Shown: positions 43,936 through 53,768, counted from the stretch's first letter. The stretch: 64,000 nt of DNA from Falsirhodobacter deserti (GCF_004015795.1 NZ_ML137218.1:1-64000), one strand, 5' to 3'. Numbers and translations: made by a program. The notes: a model not told the origin generated them from the letters alone.

Positions 43936-45780
43936 TTAATTCGACGTTACGTGAGCAGGCCGTGCGAGCCCACTTAACGTGCGAACAAGCTGGCACGCGC
44001 TGAACGGCTTTTCCACCACCGGAGAGGCCGCGAACCCTTTCGGCAGATGCTCCCGCCCATAGCCTGACAGGAAGCAGAACGGGATGCCCCGATCCGTCAG
44101 GGCGCGTGCGACGTGTTCCACCGTTTCGCCGTGCAGGTTGCCATCCAGGATCGCAAGATCGGCCTTCGTATCGCGGATCATCGTTAGCGCCTCGTCAACA
44201 CGATGCGCGGTGCCGGTGACGGTGCCGCCGGCGCCCTCGATCTCGGTCGCCACTTCCATGGAGACCAGCACCTCGTCCTCGATCACCAGAACGCGATGGC
44301 CGGACAGGTCGCCCGCAGGCTGTGCCTGCTGCTGTTCGGCCGGGAGGGCTGCCGTGCGGGCTGGCCCTTCGGCGGGTGCATTGGCCTGCATCGTCAGCGT
44401 CCAGACCACACCCTCGGGCCGCCAGTCGGCCTGCGCCTCGCCCCCTTCACTGCCGGTATTCGCCGCGATGAGGGTGGAGCCGAAGCCATTGCGCGCCGGG
44501 GGCGTGACAACGGGACCGCCGCTTTCGGCCCAGCGAAAGGTCAGCACCTCTCCCTCCTGTTTCCAGTCCAGCGAAACACGTCCGCCGGGGACAGACAGGG
44601 CGCCGTATTTTACCGCGTTCGTCGTCAGCTCGTGCAGGGTCAGCGCCATCCGCAGGGCGTTCGCGGGCGACAGGCGCACCGGATCTCCGGACAGGTGGAC
44701 GCGGTCCTCGGTCAGGGCGCCAAGCCGCATCTGGTCTGCGACCAGCTCTTCGAGGTCCGCACCCGACCACGTTTCGTCGCTGAGGATGGAATGAGCTTTG
44801 GCCAGCGCCTGAAGCCGCCCCATGAAGGTTTCCACGAACCTGTCGGGATCGGGCACATGACGCGCCGTTTGCCGCGCGATGGCCTGCACATTGGCCAGCG
44901 TGTTCTTGACCCGGTGGTTCAATTCCCCCACCAGAACGGATCGCATTTCCTCGGCGCGGCGCCGCTCGGTCACGTCAAGGATCTGCAGGTTCATCGTTTG
45001 CGGCGCATAGTTTCCGGTGGCACTTCCCGCCGGAATGACAGAACCATATCCTTCGCAATCCACGATGCGCCCGTCGGCGTTCCTGGCGCGGAAATTCAGC
45101 GCGCCGCGATGGGCACTTGCAGGGTCCAGCATGGCCTGCAGGCGATCCTGCACCTCGGAGGCTTCCTCCTCTGCCAGCCAGCCGCAGCAGCGGGCACATT
45201 GGCCGATCATGGTGGCGGCAGGCCACCCGAACATCCGTTCGGCCCCCTTGGACCATTGGCGAATAACCAGATCGCCATCCACTTCAACCACCGCCAGGGG
45301 CGAATTGTCCAGATGCGCCGTAAGCCGCGCCATGGCCGTGGTCAGGTTCAGCGACACGGCGCGCATCTCGTCGCGCTGGCGGGCCAGTTCGGCGGCCTGA
45401 CGGCCAATCTCGAAGAACACCTGCGCCTTGGATCGCAGGATCATCGGATCGATCGGCTTGGTGATGTAATCCACCGCCCCTGCCTCGTATCCGCGGAAGC
45501 GGCGGCGCTCATCCAGCGCGGCGGCCGTCACGAAGATGATGGGGATCTTCCGGGTCCGTTCGATACCGCGCATCAGCTCGGCCAGTTCATAGCCGTCCAT
45601 GCCGGGCATCTGAACATCCAGCAGGGCCAGCGCGAAGTCCTGATGCAGCATCGCCTCCAGCGCCTCGGGGCCGGAGCGGGCACGGTGCAGCACAAGTCCG
45701 TCGCGCCGCAGAAGGGCTTCAAGCGCCGTCAGGTTTTCGTCAAGATCATCCACCATCAGGAAGTGCACGGTGTCAGACAT
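43936..45780 (-). CDS. REC-PAS-HWE histidine kinase-REC signalling protein
   Basis: A 614-residue cytoplasmic protein with a receiver domain (residues 1-125, phospho-Asp55 in LLDVQMPG), a PAS domain (about 150-280), an HWE-family kinase core (phospho-His in GELNHRVKNTLAN near residue 300; the WxE signature as FRWAESGG) and a second receiver (about 500-614, Asp in LAILDGNLHG). HWE kinases often feed the general stress pathway (PhyR-EcfG), and an EcfG-type promoter is nearby. Its start overlaps the CheR gene by 8 bases. The target is unknown. Confidence 0.9.
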   Translation of the reverse strand: MSDTVHFLMVDDLDENLTALEALLRRDGLVLHRARSGPEALEAMLHQDFALALLDVQMPGMDGYELAELMRGIERTRKIPIIFVTAAALDERRRFRGYEAGAVDYITKPIDPMILRSKAQVFFEIGRQAAELARQRDEMRAVSLNLTTAMARLTAHLDNSPLAVVEVDGDLVIRQWSKGAERMFGWPAATMIGQCARCCGWLAEEEASEVQDRLQAMLDPASAHRGALNFRARNADGRIVDCEGYGSVIPAGSATGNYAPQTMNLQILDVTERRRAEEMRSVLVGELNHRVKNTLANVQAIARQTARHVPDPDRFVETFMGRLQALAKAHSILSDETWSGADLEELVADQMRLGALTEDRVHLSGDPVRLSPANALRMALTLHELTTNAVKYGALSVPGGRVSLDWKQEGEVLTFRWAESGGPVVTPPARNGFGSTLIAANTGSEGGEAQADWRPEGVVWTLTMQANAPAEGPARTAALPAEQQQAQPAGDLSGHRVLVIEDEVLVSMEVATEIEGAGGTVTGTAHRVDEALTMIRDTKADLAILDGNLHGETVEHVARALTDRGIPFCFLSGYGREHLPKGFAASPVVEKPFSACQLVRTLSGLARPAHVTSN

Positions 45781-46633
45781 GCGCCAGCTCCTCTCGCTTG
45801 GAATTGCGCCGCCAGATGCGTTCGGGCTCCGCGAAGGGGGTGAAGGCCTCGGCATGGACCGAGAACCGGAGGGTTTCATGCGCACCAAGGCCAAGAAAGC
45901 CGCCCCGCACCAATGCATCGCGGAACAGGCCAATGGCACGGTCCTGAAGAGCCGTATCGAAATATATCAGGACGTTCCGGCAGGATATCAGGTGCATTTC
46001 CGAAAAGACCTGGTCCGTGGCAAGGCTGTGTTCGGCGAACACGATCCGCGACCGAAGCTGCCGGTCCATCGCCGCCGCGCCATAAGCCGCCGTGTAATGA
46101 TCCGTCAGCGAATTGCGCGCGCCCGACCGCTGGTGGTTCGCGGTGAACAGCGCCATGCGTTCCACGGGATAGATCCCCGCTTCGGCCCGCGCCAGGGCGC
46201 GCCGGTTGATCTCGGTCGCATAGAACATGGTCCGGTCGAACAGCCCTTCCTCGCGGAACATGGCGGCAAGGGAATAGACCTCCTCGCCCTCGCTGCACCC
46301 CGCCACCCAGACCTTCAGGGACGGGAAGGTGCGCAGATGCGGGATCACGTGGCTGCGCAACATCGCGAAATAGGGCGGATCGCGGAACATCTCGCTGACC
46401 TGGACGGTCATGCAGTCGATCACCTCGGGCAGAAGATCGGGCTGGTGCAGCACCTTTGCCTGAACCTCGGACAGGGTGGCACAATGCAGCCTGTCCCGCG
46501 CCAGCTGGGCACGCCGCATCAACGAGCCGCGCGAATAGGCACGGAAGTCATAGTGCCAGCGCTGGTGCAGCGCCTCAAGGAACAGGTCCAGCTCGATCTC
46601 CTCGACCGGCTGACTGCCAACACCTTCCCTCAT
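45773..46633 (-). CDS. CheR-type methyltransferase
   Basis: The 286-residue protein has the CheR N-terminal helical domain and a SAM-binding domain (VWVAGCSEGEEVYSLAAMF, FYATEINRRALARAEAGIY, LISCRNVLIYFD). It would methylate glutamates on a chemoreceptor-like partner, yet no receptor, CheB or other chemotaxis gene is present. It is the middle gene of a three-gene operon between two complex kinases, so it may modify one of them. ATG 46633 overlaps the hybrid-kinase stop (ATGA); the longer upstream frame is a shadow. Confidence 0.9.
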   Translation of the reverse strand: MREGVGSQPVEEIELDLFLEALHQRWHYDFRAYSRGSLMRRAQLARDRLHCATLSEVQAKVLHQPDLLPEVIDCMTVQVSEMFRDPPYFAMLRSHVIPHLRTFPSLKVWVAGCSEGEEVYSLAAMFREEGLFDRTMFYATEINRRALARAEAGIYPVERMALFTANHQRSGARNSLTDHYTAAYGAAAMDRQLRSRIVFAEHSLATDQVFSEMHLISCRNVLIYFDTALQDRAIGLFRDALVRGGFLGLGAHETLRFSVHAEAFTPFAEPERIWRRNSKREELAHV

Positions 46634-49600
46634 CGGCGCATCCAGACACGTGTCAGCGACAGAAGACGGTCGACATCCAGCGGCTTGGGCAGGTAATCGT
46701 TCGCCCCCGCGGCAAGGCATTGTTCCTGATCGTCAGCCATGGCTTTGGCGGTCAGCATGATGATGGGCAGGTTCTTCCAGCGATCCTGCGCGCGGATTTC
46801 GCGCGTGGCCGTCAGCCCGTCCATTTCCGGCATCATCACATCCATCAGCACCAGATCGAAGGCGGGGGCGCTGCTGTCGGCCACCCGGCCAAGTGCTTCC
46901 AGCGCCTCGCGACCGTTGCGGGCGATCTTCACCTCGGCGCCATGCGGCTCGAACACCGCCGTCAGGGCATAGACGTTGCGGATGTCATCCTCGACCACCA
47001 GAATCCGGCGGCCTTCCAGCATCGCGTCGCGGTTCAGCGAAGCGGCCAGCATCTTCTGCTGCCGTTCGGGCAGGTCCGAAACGACCTGGTGCAGGAACAG
47101 CGTCACCTCGTCGATCAGCCGTTCGGGCGATTTCGCGCCTTTGATGATGATGGACTTGGAATAACGGCGCAGGCGCAGCTCCTCCGCCTCGGACAGGGTG
47201 CGGGCGGTATAGACGATGACGGGCGGGAAGGCCGCATCGGCATCGGCGTCCAGCGCCTCCAGCAGATCAAAGCCCGAGGCGTCGGGCAGCGTCATGTCCA
47301 TCACCATGCAATCGAAGGACTGAGTCGCCATCTTCTCGCGCGCCTCGGCGGCGGTGGCCGCGCCAATGGTTTCCACGTCCTTGCCGCCCAGCAGCGCCTT
47401 CAGGCCTTCCAGCTGCGCGGGGTCATCCTCCACGATCAGGACGCGGCGCATCCGCTGGTCCAAGCGCGTTTCGATGGTGTCCAGCGCCTGCGCCAGCTCC
47501 TCGCGCTTCACGGGCTTGAGCATATAGCTGCGCGCCCCCTGCGCCAGCGCCTCGCGCGTGTAATCCTCGACCGAGACCATGTGCACGGGGATGTGGCGCG
47601 TGCGCGTGTCGCGCTTCATGCGGTCCAGCACCGACAGGCCCGAATGGTCGGGCAGGTTCACATCCAGAACGATGGCGCTGGGCATGTATTGCCGCGCGGC
47701 CAGAACGCCATCCTCGGCCGTGCCGGCCACGATGCACTGGAAGCCCAGTTCATGCGTCAGATCGACAAGGATGCGGGCAAAGGCGGGGTCGTCCTCCACC
47801 ACGAGGATCAGGCGCATGTCGTTCTTCAGAACCTCGCGGTCATCGGCAACGGTCACTGCAGGCACCAAGGCGACGGGCGCGGGCGCGGGAAATGCCACTT
47901 CCGCCGGGGCAGGGGCGTCTGCGCGGGCAGGCAGATGCAGCGTGAAGGTGCTGCCCTTGCCGGGCGCGCTGTCCAGCGACAGGTGGCCGCCCAGCATCTC
48001 GGTCAGCTCGCGGCTGATGGAAAGGCCAAGGCCCGTTCCGCCGAACCGGCGATTGATCGTCCCATCGGCCTGGCGGAACGCTTCGAACACCGTTTCATGA
48101 TCGGCCTCGGCAATGCCGATGCCGCTGTCGCGCACGGAGAAGGCGATGCCGGTTTCGTCGCGCCTTGCGGACAGGACAACCTCGCCACGCTCGGTGAACT
48201 TGATGGCGTTGGAGAGGAAGTTGCGCAGCACCTGCTCCATCCGGGCGGGATCGGTGTGCAGCACCGGCAGATCGTCCGGCACCTCGGTCCGCAGATTCAG
48301 GTCCTTTTCGGCCGCTTGTGCGCCGAAGGCCCGCTCCAGCTTCCGCAGAACGTCGGCGGGGCGCACCTCTTCGGGGGAAATGTCCAGCTTACCGGATTCG
48401 ATCTTGGCCAGATCCAGGATGTCGTTGATCAGCGCCAGCAGATCATTGCCCGAGCTTTCGATGGTTTCGGCCCAGTTCACCTGTTCCGCCGTCAGGTTGG
48501 CATGGCGATTGTCGGCAAGAAGCCGCGCCATGATCAGCAGCGCGTTCAGCGGGGTGCGCAACTCGTGGCTCATGTTTGCCACGAATTCGGACTTGTAGCG
48601 GCTTTCGGTGGCAAGGCGGCGGGCCTGTTCCTCCAACCGGCGTTCCGAGAGGGCAAGCTGGTCGCGATGAAGCGCAAGTTCCTGCGAGTGGCTTTCAAGC
48701 TGAGCGTTCTGCTCCTCAAGCTCGGCCTGCTGGTGTTCAAGGCGGGTTTGGCTCTCCTGCAGGGCGCGGGTCTGCTCGGCCAGTTCCTCGTTGCTGGCAG
48801 CCAGTTCCTCGCCATGGGCCTTCAGTTCCTCGGCCTGCTTGCGGCTTTCCTCCAGCAGGGCGCGCAGGCGCATCCGGTCTTCCGAGGACCGCAGCGCGAT
48901 GCCGATCGCATCGCCCACGCGTTCCATCAGTTCAAGATAGCGGGGCATGACAGGGCGATCGAAACCAAGTTCCACCACGCCGTTGATCCGCCCTTCGTCG
49001 ATCACGGGGGCAAGAATCACGGTGCCCGCCTTGCCGCGCACAAGGGCGGAGCCGAAGGGAAGCGCCCCCTCCTCCAGCCCTTCCAGCAGGATGACACGGC
49101 GTTCGGAGACGGCGCGCCACAGGTGGCTTTCACCAGTGGCGACATGGGCTGGCACGGCATCGCCGGCCGGAAGGCCCCATCCCGCGATCCGGCGCAGGCT
49201 GTTGCCTTCGCGCAGATAGAAGACGGCCGCGCGCGCCTGCATCTTTCCCGCCAGCGCGGCCAGAACGCTTTGCGCCATGACGGGTGTGTCCACCTCCCCC
49301 TCGGCGGCGCGGACGGCGGCAATCTGGCCTTCCTGCAGCCATTCGGACCGGCGCAGCTGCACCCGGTTCTTCACGAAGGAATATCCGGCGATGCCAAGGA
49401 TCATGACGACGATGATGGCCATTGCGCGGTTCGTGGCGGCAACCCGCGGGTCGATCCCGTCGTTGCGCTGCAGAAGGCCCGCGACCATCGCGGCGAACAC
49501 GATCACCGCAGTGATGGGCGGCACCGTGGGGCGGCGCGCAAGATAGCCAAGGATCACGGGGATCGTATAGATGATCCAGACCGCCGTTCCCAAGGGAACC

Positions 49601-49677
49601 ATAAGATCGATGACGAAGACGCCCAGCACCAGCGCCAAAATGGCGATCAGGATGCCTGTTTCGCGATGATCCCTCAT
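46630..49677 (-). CDS. Membrane hybrid histidine kinase with three receiver domains
   Basis: A 1015-residue protein with four N-terminal membrane segments (residues 8-102), a GAF domain (about 115-265), a long Gln/Glu-rich coiled coil (270-360), a HisKA domain with phospho-His371 (NMSHELRTPLNAL), a HATPase domain (about 470-585), and three receivers centred near 670, 800 and 945 (VLDVNLPD, VMDMTLPD, LMDVMMPEMDG). Three receivers in a row suggest phosphorelay integration. It is the first gene of the operon with CheR and the HWE kinase. The signal is unknown. Confidence 0.92.
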   Translation of the reverse strand: MRDHRETGILIAILALVLGVFVIDLMVPLGTAVWIIYTIPVILGYLARRPTVPPITAVIVFAAMVAGLLQRNDGIDPRVAATNRAMAIIVVMILGIAGYSFVKNRVQLRRSEWLQEGQIAAVRAAEGEVDTPVMAQSVLAALAGKMQARAAVFYLREGNSLRRIAGWGLPAGDAVPAHVATGESHLWRAVSERRVILLEGLEEGALPFGSALVRGKAGTVILAPVIDEGRINGVVELGFDRPVMPRYLELMERVGDAIGIALRSSEDRMRLRALLEESRKQAEELKAHGEELAASNEELAEQTRALQESQTRLEHQQAELEEQNAQLESHSQELALHRDQLALSERRLEEQARRLATESRYKSEFVANMSHELRTPLNALLIMARLLADNRHANLTAEQVNWAETIESSGNDLLALINDILDLAKIESGKLDISPEEVRPADVLRKLERAFGAQAAEKDLNLRTEVPDDLPVLHTDPARMEQVLRNFLSNAIKFTERGEVVLSARRDETGIAFSVRDSGIGIAEADHETVFEAFRQADGTINRRFGGTGLGLSISRELTEMLGGHLSLDSAPGKGSTFTLHLPARADAPAPAEVAFPAPAPVALVPAVTVADDREVLKNDMRLILVVEDDPAFARILVDLTHELGFQCIVAGTAEDGVLAARQYMPSAIVLDVNLPDHSGLSVLDRMKRDTRTRHIPVHMVSVEDYTREALAQGARSYMLKPVKREELAQALDTIETRLDQRMRRVLIVEDDPAQLEGLKALLGGKDVETIGAATAAEAREKMATQSFDCMVMDMTLPDASGFDLLEALDADADAAFPPVIVYTARTLSEAEELRLRRYSKSIIIKGAKSPERLIDEVTLFLHQVVSDLPERQQKMLAASLNRDAMLEGRRILVVEDDIRNVYALTAVFEPHGAEVKIARNGREALEALGRVADSSAPAFDLVLMDVMMPEMDGLTATREIRAQDRWKNLPIIMLTAKAMADDQEQCLAAGANDYLPKPLDVDRLLSLTRVWMRR

Positions 49678-49912
49678 CTACCCTCCCATGCCCTTGCGGG
49701 CTGTTATCATCGATGATGATCGTAAGTCTGCCAGTCCGGGCACAAGGTCAAGGCCGGAAGCTTTCGGCGGTTTCCTGCCATCCGCCATTGCGGCACCCCG
49801 CAACAGGGTTGCCGGAGGGCCTGTCCTTGTGGCGAAAGGACAGCGGGACAGGGCGCCGGCACGGGGTGGGCGCCGCGGCTTCGGGCCGCAACGACATGGG
49901 GACGTTCTGACA

Positions 49913-50455
49913 ATGGGATTCGGTCGCTTTTGCGGGGCGGCGCTGCTTGCGCTGTCGCTGACCGCACCGCAGATGGCTGCCGCCGATGGCGCGGCACGGA
50001 AGGTTTACGTGGAAACCATGACGCGGGACGATCTGCGCGTGGCCGTGCACCGCACCGCACAGGAAATGAAGCACCTGCGCCGCATCTGGTGCGTGCCGTT
50101 TGCGCGCGCGGTTTCCGGCATCAACATCCGCGGCGATGCCCGGACATGGTGGGGACAGGCCGGAGAAGCCTATCCCAAGGGCCATATTCCGATTGCCGGA
50201 TCCGTTCTGACGTTCCGCGCCACGGGCCGCATGCCGCTGGGCCACGTGGCCGTCGTTTCGCAGGTGGTGAACGAGCGGCAGATCCTTGTCGATCAGGCCA
50301 ACTGGGTCACCAACCGCATCACCACCGACACGATGGTGATCGACGTGTCGGAGGCGAACGACTGGTCGAAGGTACGCGTGCAGAACCAGTATGACAGCTT
50401 CGGCAGTGTTTATCCCACCCACGGCTTCATCTACCGGCCTGCCGCAACCTCCTGA
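49913..50455 (+). CDS. Secreted CHAP-domain protein
   Basis: The 180-residue protein has a signal peptide (MGFGRFCGAALLALSLTAPQMAAA) and a CHAP amidase core: the catalytic Cys in RIWCVPFARAVSGINIRG and the His in PLGHVAVVSQV. CHAP enzymes cut peptidoglycan stem peptides, or act as cell-wall amidases. The ATG at 49913 is chosen because it begins the signal peptide; the longer frame upstream is non-coding. It is divergent from the hybrid-kinase operon and converges on the uracil permease gene. Confidence 0.87.
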   Translation: MGFGRFCGAALLALSLTAPQMAAADGAARKVYVETMTRDDLRVAVHRTAQEMKHLRRIWCVPFARAVSGINIRGDARTWWGQAGEAYPKGHIPIAGSVLTFRATGRMPLGHVAVVSQVVNERQILVDQANWVTNRITTDTMVIDVSEANDWSKVRVQNQYDSFGSVYPTHGFIYRPAATS

Positions 50456-50457
50456 CG

Positions 50458-50474
50458 CGGGCCTTAACGGCCCG
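50458..50474. terminator. Bidirectional hairpin between convergent genes
   Basis: CGGGCC-TTAAC-GGCCCG lies between the CHAP gene and the permease gene and overlaps the permease stop codon (TTA on the plus strand). It could end transcription from both sides. Confidence 0.45.
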
Positions 50475-51783
50475 ACGCCTCGTCCATCGGCATCACGACG
50501 CGGGCGCTGCGGCGCAGGCCCAGAAGCTGGTAAAGGACAATTGCGGCCAGCGTGGCCGTCCCGATCCCGCCCACGGCGAACCCGCCGATGGTGAAGCTGA
50601 AATCGCCCGCACCGAACACAAGCGTGACGCCCACCGTTATCAGGTTGCGCGGATCGGAGAAATCCACCCGGTTATCCACCCACAGCCGCACCATCGCCGC
50701 CGCGATCAGCCCGAACACCACGACCGAAAGTCCGCCCAGAACCGGTGCCGGGATCGTCTGAAGCAGCGCCCCGAACTTCGGCGAGAAGCCAAGGCAGATC
50801 GCCACCACCGCCGCCACCACGAAGACCAGCGTGGAAAAGACGCGCGTCACGGCCATGACGCCCATATTCTCGGCATAGGTGGTCACGCCAGTGCCGCCGC
50901 CTGCACCCGAAACCATCGTCGCGATGCCGTCACCGATGAAGCCCGGCCCGATCCAGCGATCCATCGGGCGCCCCGTCATCGCGCCGATGGCCTTGATATG
51001 GCCAAGGTTCTCGGCCACGAGGATCACGGCGACGGGCGCGATCAGCCACATCGCCGAGGCGTTGAAGACGGGCGCGTGGAAGGTGGGCCAGCCAAGCCAC
51101 GGAGCCGCGGCAAGGGCCGAGAAGTCCACCCCCGGCAGCAGCCCCATGCCATTGCCCAGCACCAGAACCGCGGCATAGCCCGCCACGATGCCGGCAAGGA
51201 TAGACACGCGGCGGATGGCGGGCGGGGCATAAACCGCTACCAGCCCGACCGACAGGATCGTCAGCAGCGCCACCAGCATGTGTGGTCCCGTGCCCTCGGT
51301 GCCCTGAATGGCAACGGGGGCAAGGTTCAGGCCGATGGCCGCCCCCACTGCGCCGGTGACCGTGGGCGGCATCAGCCGCTCCACCCAGCGAGTGCCCGTT
51401 GCCATCACAACCGCGCCGATCAGCGTGTAAAGCGCCCCGCAGGCGATGATCCCGCCCAAGGCCACGCCGATATTGGGATTGGGGCCGGACCCGGCATAGC
51501 CGGTGGCCGCGATCACGACCGCGATGAACGCGAACGAGGACCCGAGATAGCTGGGCACCCGCCCGCGCGTCAGCACGAAGAAGATCAGCGTGCCGATGCC
51601 CGAAAACAGGATCGCAAGGTTCGGATCGAATCCCATCAGCAGCGGTGCAAGAATCGTGGAGCCCGACATTGCCACCAGATGCTGAAGGCCCAGCGCGGCT
51701 GTTGCGCCGCCGCCAAGCCGTTCTTCGGGTTGCACCATCGGGCCTTTCGCGGGCGTCCAGCGGGGGAAAAAGCTCACATGCAC
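50464..51783 (-). CDS. uraA: Uracil-xanthine permease, UraA type (NCS2)
   Basis: A 439-residue protein with 14 predicted membrane segments. Typical parts are LGLQHLVAMSGSTILAPLLMG, the ILVAENLGHIKAIG segment that contains the substrate Glu, and GAGGGTGVTTYAENMGVMAVT. UraA couples uracil uptake to protons. No pyrimidine genes are nearby, so the substrate is inferred from the close family match. It converges with the CHAP gene. Confidence 0.92.
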   Translation of the reverse strand: MHVSFFPRWTPAKGPMVQPEERLGGGATAALGLQHLVAMSGSTILAPLLMGFDPNLAILFSGIGTLIFFVLTRGRVPSYLGSSFAFIAVVIAATGYAGSGPNPNIGVALGGIIACGALYTLIGAVVMATGTRWVERLMPPTVTGAVGAAIGLNLAPVAIQGTEGTGPHMLVALLTILSVGLVAVYAPPAIRRVSILAGIVAGYAAVLVLGNGMGLLPGVDFSALAAAPWLGWPTFHAPVFNASAMWLIAPVAVILVAENLGHIKAIGAMTGRPMDRWIGPGFIGDGIATMVSGAGGGTGVTTYAENMGVMAVTRVFSTLVFVVAAVVAICLGFSPKFGALLQTIPAPVLGGLSVVVFGLIAAAMVRLWVDNRVDFSDPRNLITVGVTLVFGAGDFSFTIGGFAVGGIGTATLAAIVLYQLLGLRRSARVVMPMDEASGR

Positions 51784-51879
51784 CTCCGTCAGCCCGGTTG
51801 GTGATGCGGACGGCCTCCGGGCACGGCACGGGTCCGGGTCCCGCCATACAGCCGCGCCGCGCGCCGCGCACGATCTTTC

Positions 51880-52242
51880 TTATCGCGCGAACCGGCCCGG
51901 ACCGGCGGAGGCAAGCACCAGAAGCCCGCCCGCCACGGCCCAGTTCTTTACGAGGATGGTTACCTGCCACGGGTCTGCCCGCAGTTGCCAGTGGAACCAG
52001 CTGGTGAAGATGCAATAGGCCGCCAGCACCAGTGCAACCGTCCGCACCCGTGGCCCCGTCAGCAGGGCGATACTTGCCAGCAGGTTGAACAGCGCCAGCG
52101 GCCAGACCAGACTGACGGGCAGGCCGACCGCTGCGATCATCTGCTGCACGGGCGCGGGATCGGTGAATTTTTGCGCGGCGCCCCCCAGAAACAGCAGCGC
52201 GATCAAAAGGCGTCCGGCAAGGTTCAGCCAGTTGTTCATCAT
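51880..52242 (-). CDS. DoxX-family membrane protein
   Basis: A 120-residue protein with four membrane segments and the DoxX opening NLAGRLLIALLFLGGAAQKF. DoxX-family proteins are small quinone- or thiol-linked membrane proteins with varied roles. The gene starts directly at the stop of the nickel/cobalt transporter gene, so it is the last gene of that transcript. Whether it has a role in metal handling is unknown. Confidence 0.85.
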   Translation of the reverse strand: MMNNWLNLAGRLLIALLFLGGAAQKFTDPAPVQQMIAAVGLPVSLVWPLALFNLLASIALLTGPRVRTVALVLAAYCIFTSWFHWQLRADPWQVTILVKNWAVAGGLLVLASAGPGRFAR

Positions 52243-53112
52243 TCAGGCCAGTGTCAGCAGGGACAGCCCGACAATCGCTGCCCCCGCCCCAACCTGAAGA
52301 ACGCTTGCCGTGCGGGCCGCGCCAACGCCGCCCGCAGCCCCGCCCAGCCATGCCAGCCGCCGCCCCGCCAGCCCGCCCCCGATCGCCAGCGCGTTCAGCG
52401 CGGCAGTGCCAAGGCCCATCGCCAGCACCCCCAGCACGCCCGCGCCCGGAATGCCGAAGCGCCACGCGATGACCAGAAGGAAGATCGCCCCCGTGCAGGG
52501 CCGCGCAGCGACCGAGGCCACCAGCGCCGCCCCCTCGCGCCAGGAAGACAGGTTCGTCACCTCCTCGGCGGTGGGGCCGTGGGAATGGCCGCAGCCGCAG
52601 CCTTCGTGATGGTGGTGATGCGTCTTGCGCAGAATGCGGAGGCCCCGCCAGACCAGTACCGCGCCAATGGCCGCAACCGCCAGGCGGCTTGCGGTGGCAA
52701 GGCTGCCTTCAGCCAATGCCGACGCCTCGGTGGAGGTAAGGGCGAAGATGTTCACCACCACCAGAACCAGAAGGATCGCCGCCAGTGCCTGCGCAAGGCT
52801 GGCCGCGGCGCCGATGGCAAAGATGCGCCACGCGCTGACGCCTGTTCCCAGCGCCGCCCCGCCCAGCAGCACCTTGCCATGGCCGGGGCCAAGCGCATGA
52901 AGAAACCCGTAAGCACTGCAAAGCGCGACAAGCGACCAGATCGCCGCCGGATCGCCCGCCTTGATGGCGCGGATCACGCCGGCCATTTGCGTTTGCACCC
53001 CGAACTGCACCTGCGAGGCCCAGCCAAGCGCCAGCACTCCGTAATGATCGCCCAGCAGGACCAGAACCGCCGCCAGCAGTGCAGCCACCAGAAGGGCAGG
53101 GATCAGTCGCAT
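52243..53112 (-). CDS. Nickel/cobalt transporter, NicO/RcnA family
   Basis: The 289-residue protein has six membrane segments, the ALGPGHGKVLLGG metal motif near residue 75, and a cytoplasmic His-rich loop (KTHHHHHEGCGCGHSHG) typical of RcnA-type exporters. It pairs with a DUF1007 periplasmic protein encoded just upstream (10-base overlap), a conserved combination in proteobacteria. The direction of transport is not certain, since NicO proteins include importers and exporters. Confidence 0.9.
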   Translation of the reverse strand: MRLIPALLVAALLAAVLVLLGDHYGVLALGWASQVQFGVQTQMAGVIRAIKAGDPAAIWSLVALCSAYGFLHALGPGHGKVLLGGAALGTGVSAWRIFAIGAAASLAQALAAILLVLVVVNIFALTSTEASALAEGSLATASRLAVAAIGAVLVWRGLRILRKTHHHHHEGCGCGHSHGPTAEEVTNLSSWREGAALVASVAARPCTGAIFLLVIAWRFGIPGAGVLGVLAMGLGTAALNALAIGGGLAGRRLAWLGGAAGGVGAARTASVLQVGAGAAIVGLSLLTLA

Positions 53113-53729
53113 TCCAGATGCACTTCCTCGGCGAATTTGGCGCCGATATTGGGATCGTCGGGCATCTCTTCGGCCCCCAGCTGCGCCAGTTCGGCCTGCA
53201 GCTTGCGGCTTACGCTGTCGGGCTTGAAATGCTCGATCCGGCTGCGGCAGCCTTCGGGCGTTTCCAGCACCTCCTGCGCGGTATATGCGTAATAGTAATC
53301 GGGTGCATACATCTTCAGCACGGCCTGCTGCCCCGCCATCGGAAGCGGTTCGGCCAGCGGCAGATCGAATGTCACCTCCACCCGTTCGCCCACCATCCTT
53401 GCGGTTGCATTTTCAGGCCTGCCCAACGGCACCTTCGCATCGTTCCGGAACAAATAGGTGTCGCCTTCGTAACCCGGCTCCCACTCCGTCTCGCCGCGCG
53501 CGACTGTTTCCAGATCCGCCTCGTTCAGCAGGCCATCGCCATCTTCGTCCAGCCAAAGCTGGTCATACAGAACAAGGGTGGAAAAAGCATCGTAAAGCCA
53601 GACGATCCGCAACCCCGTCAGATCGCCGCCTTCCATGTGAAAGCCAACCGATTCATCGACGAAGACATGCGGATGCGCCCCGACGGGGCTGGCGGCAAGG
53701 CAGGCAAGGGCAAGGGCGCGGCGGAACAT
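53103..53729 (-). CDS. DUF1007-family periplasmic protein
   Basis: A 208-residue secreted protein: MFRRALALACLAASPVGAHPHVFVDE combines a signal peptide with the HPHVF mature start that marks DUF1007. An acidic EF-hand-like LDEDGDGLLNEAD segment follows. It is thought to work with NicO transporters, probably binding metal in the periplasm. ATG 53729 starts the signal peptide. It overlaps the transporter gene by 10 bases. Confidence 0.88.
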   Translation of the reverse strand: MFRRALALACLAASPVGAHPHVFVDESVGFHMEGGDLTGLRIVWLYDAFSTLVLYDQLWLDEDGDGLLNEADLETVARGETEWEPGYEGDTYLFRNDAKVPLGRPENATARMVGERVEVTFDLPLAEPLPMAGQQAVLKMYAPDYYYAYTAQEVLETPEGCRSRIEHFKPDSVSRKLQAELAQLGAEEMPDDPNIGAKFAEEVHLECD

Positions 53730-53768
53730 GCCCTTGGCTACCCCGCCCGCGCCCTTCGCGCAAATCAA

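Noticed and set aside
46456-49716. 1086-residue plus-strand open frame
   Set aside because: It is the antisense shadow of the hybrid kinase; the composition (Gln/His/Arg-rich, no domains) is that of reverse-strand GC-rich coding DNA.
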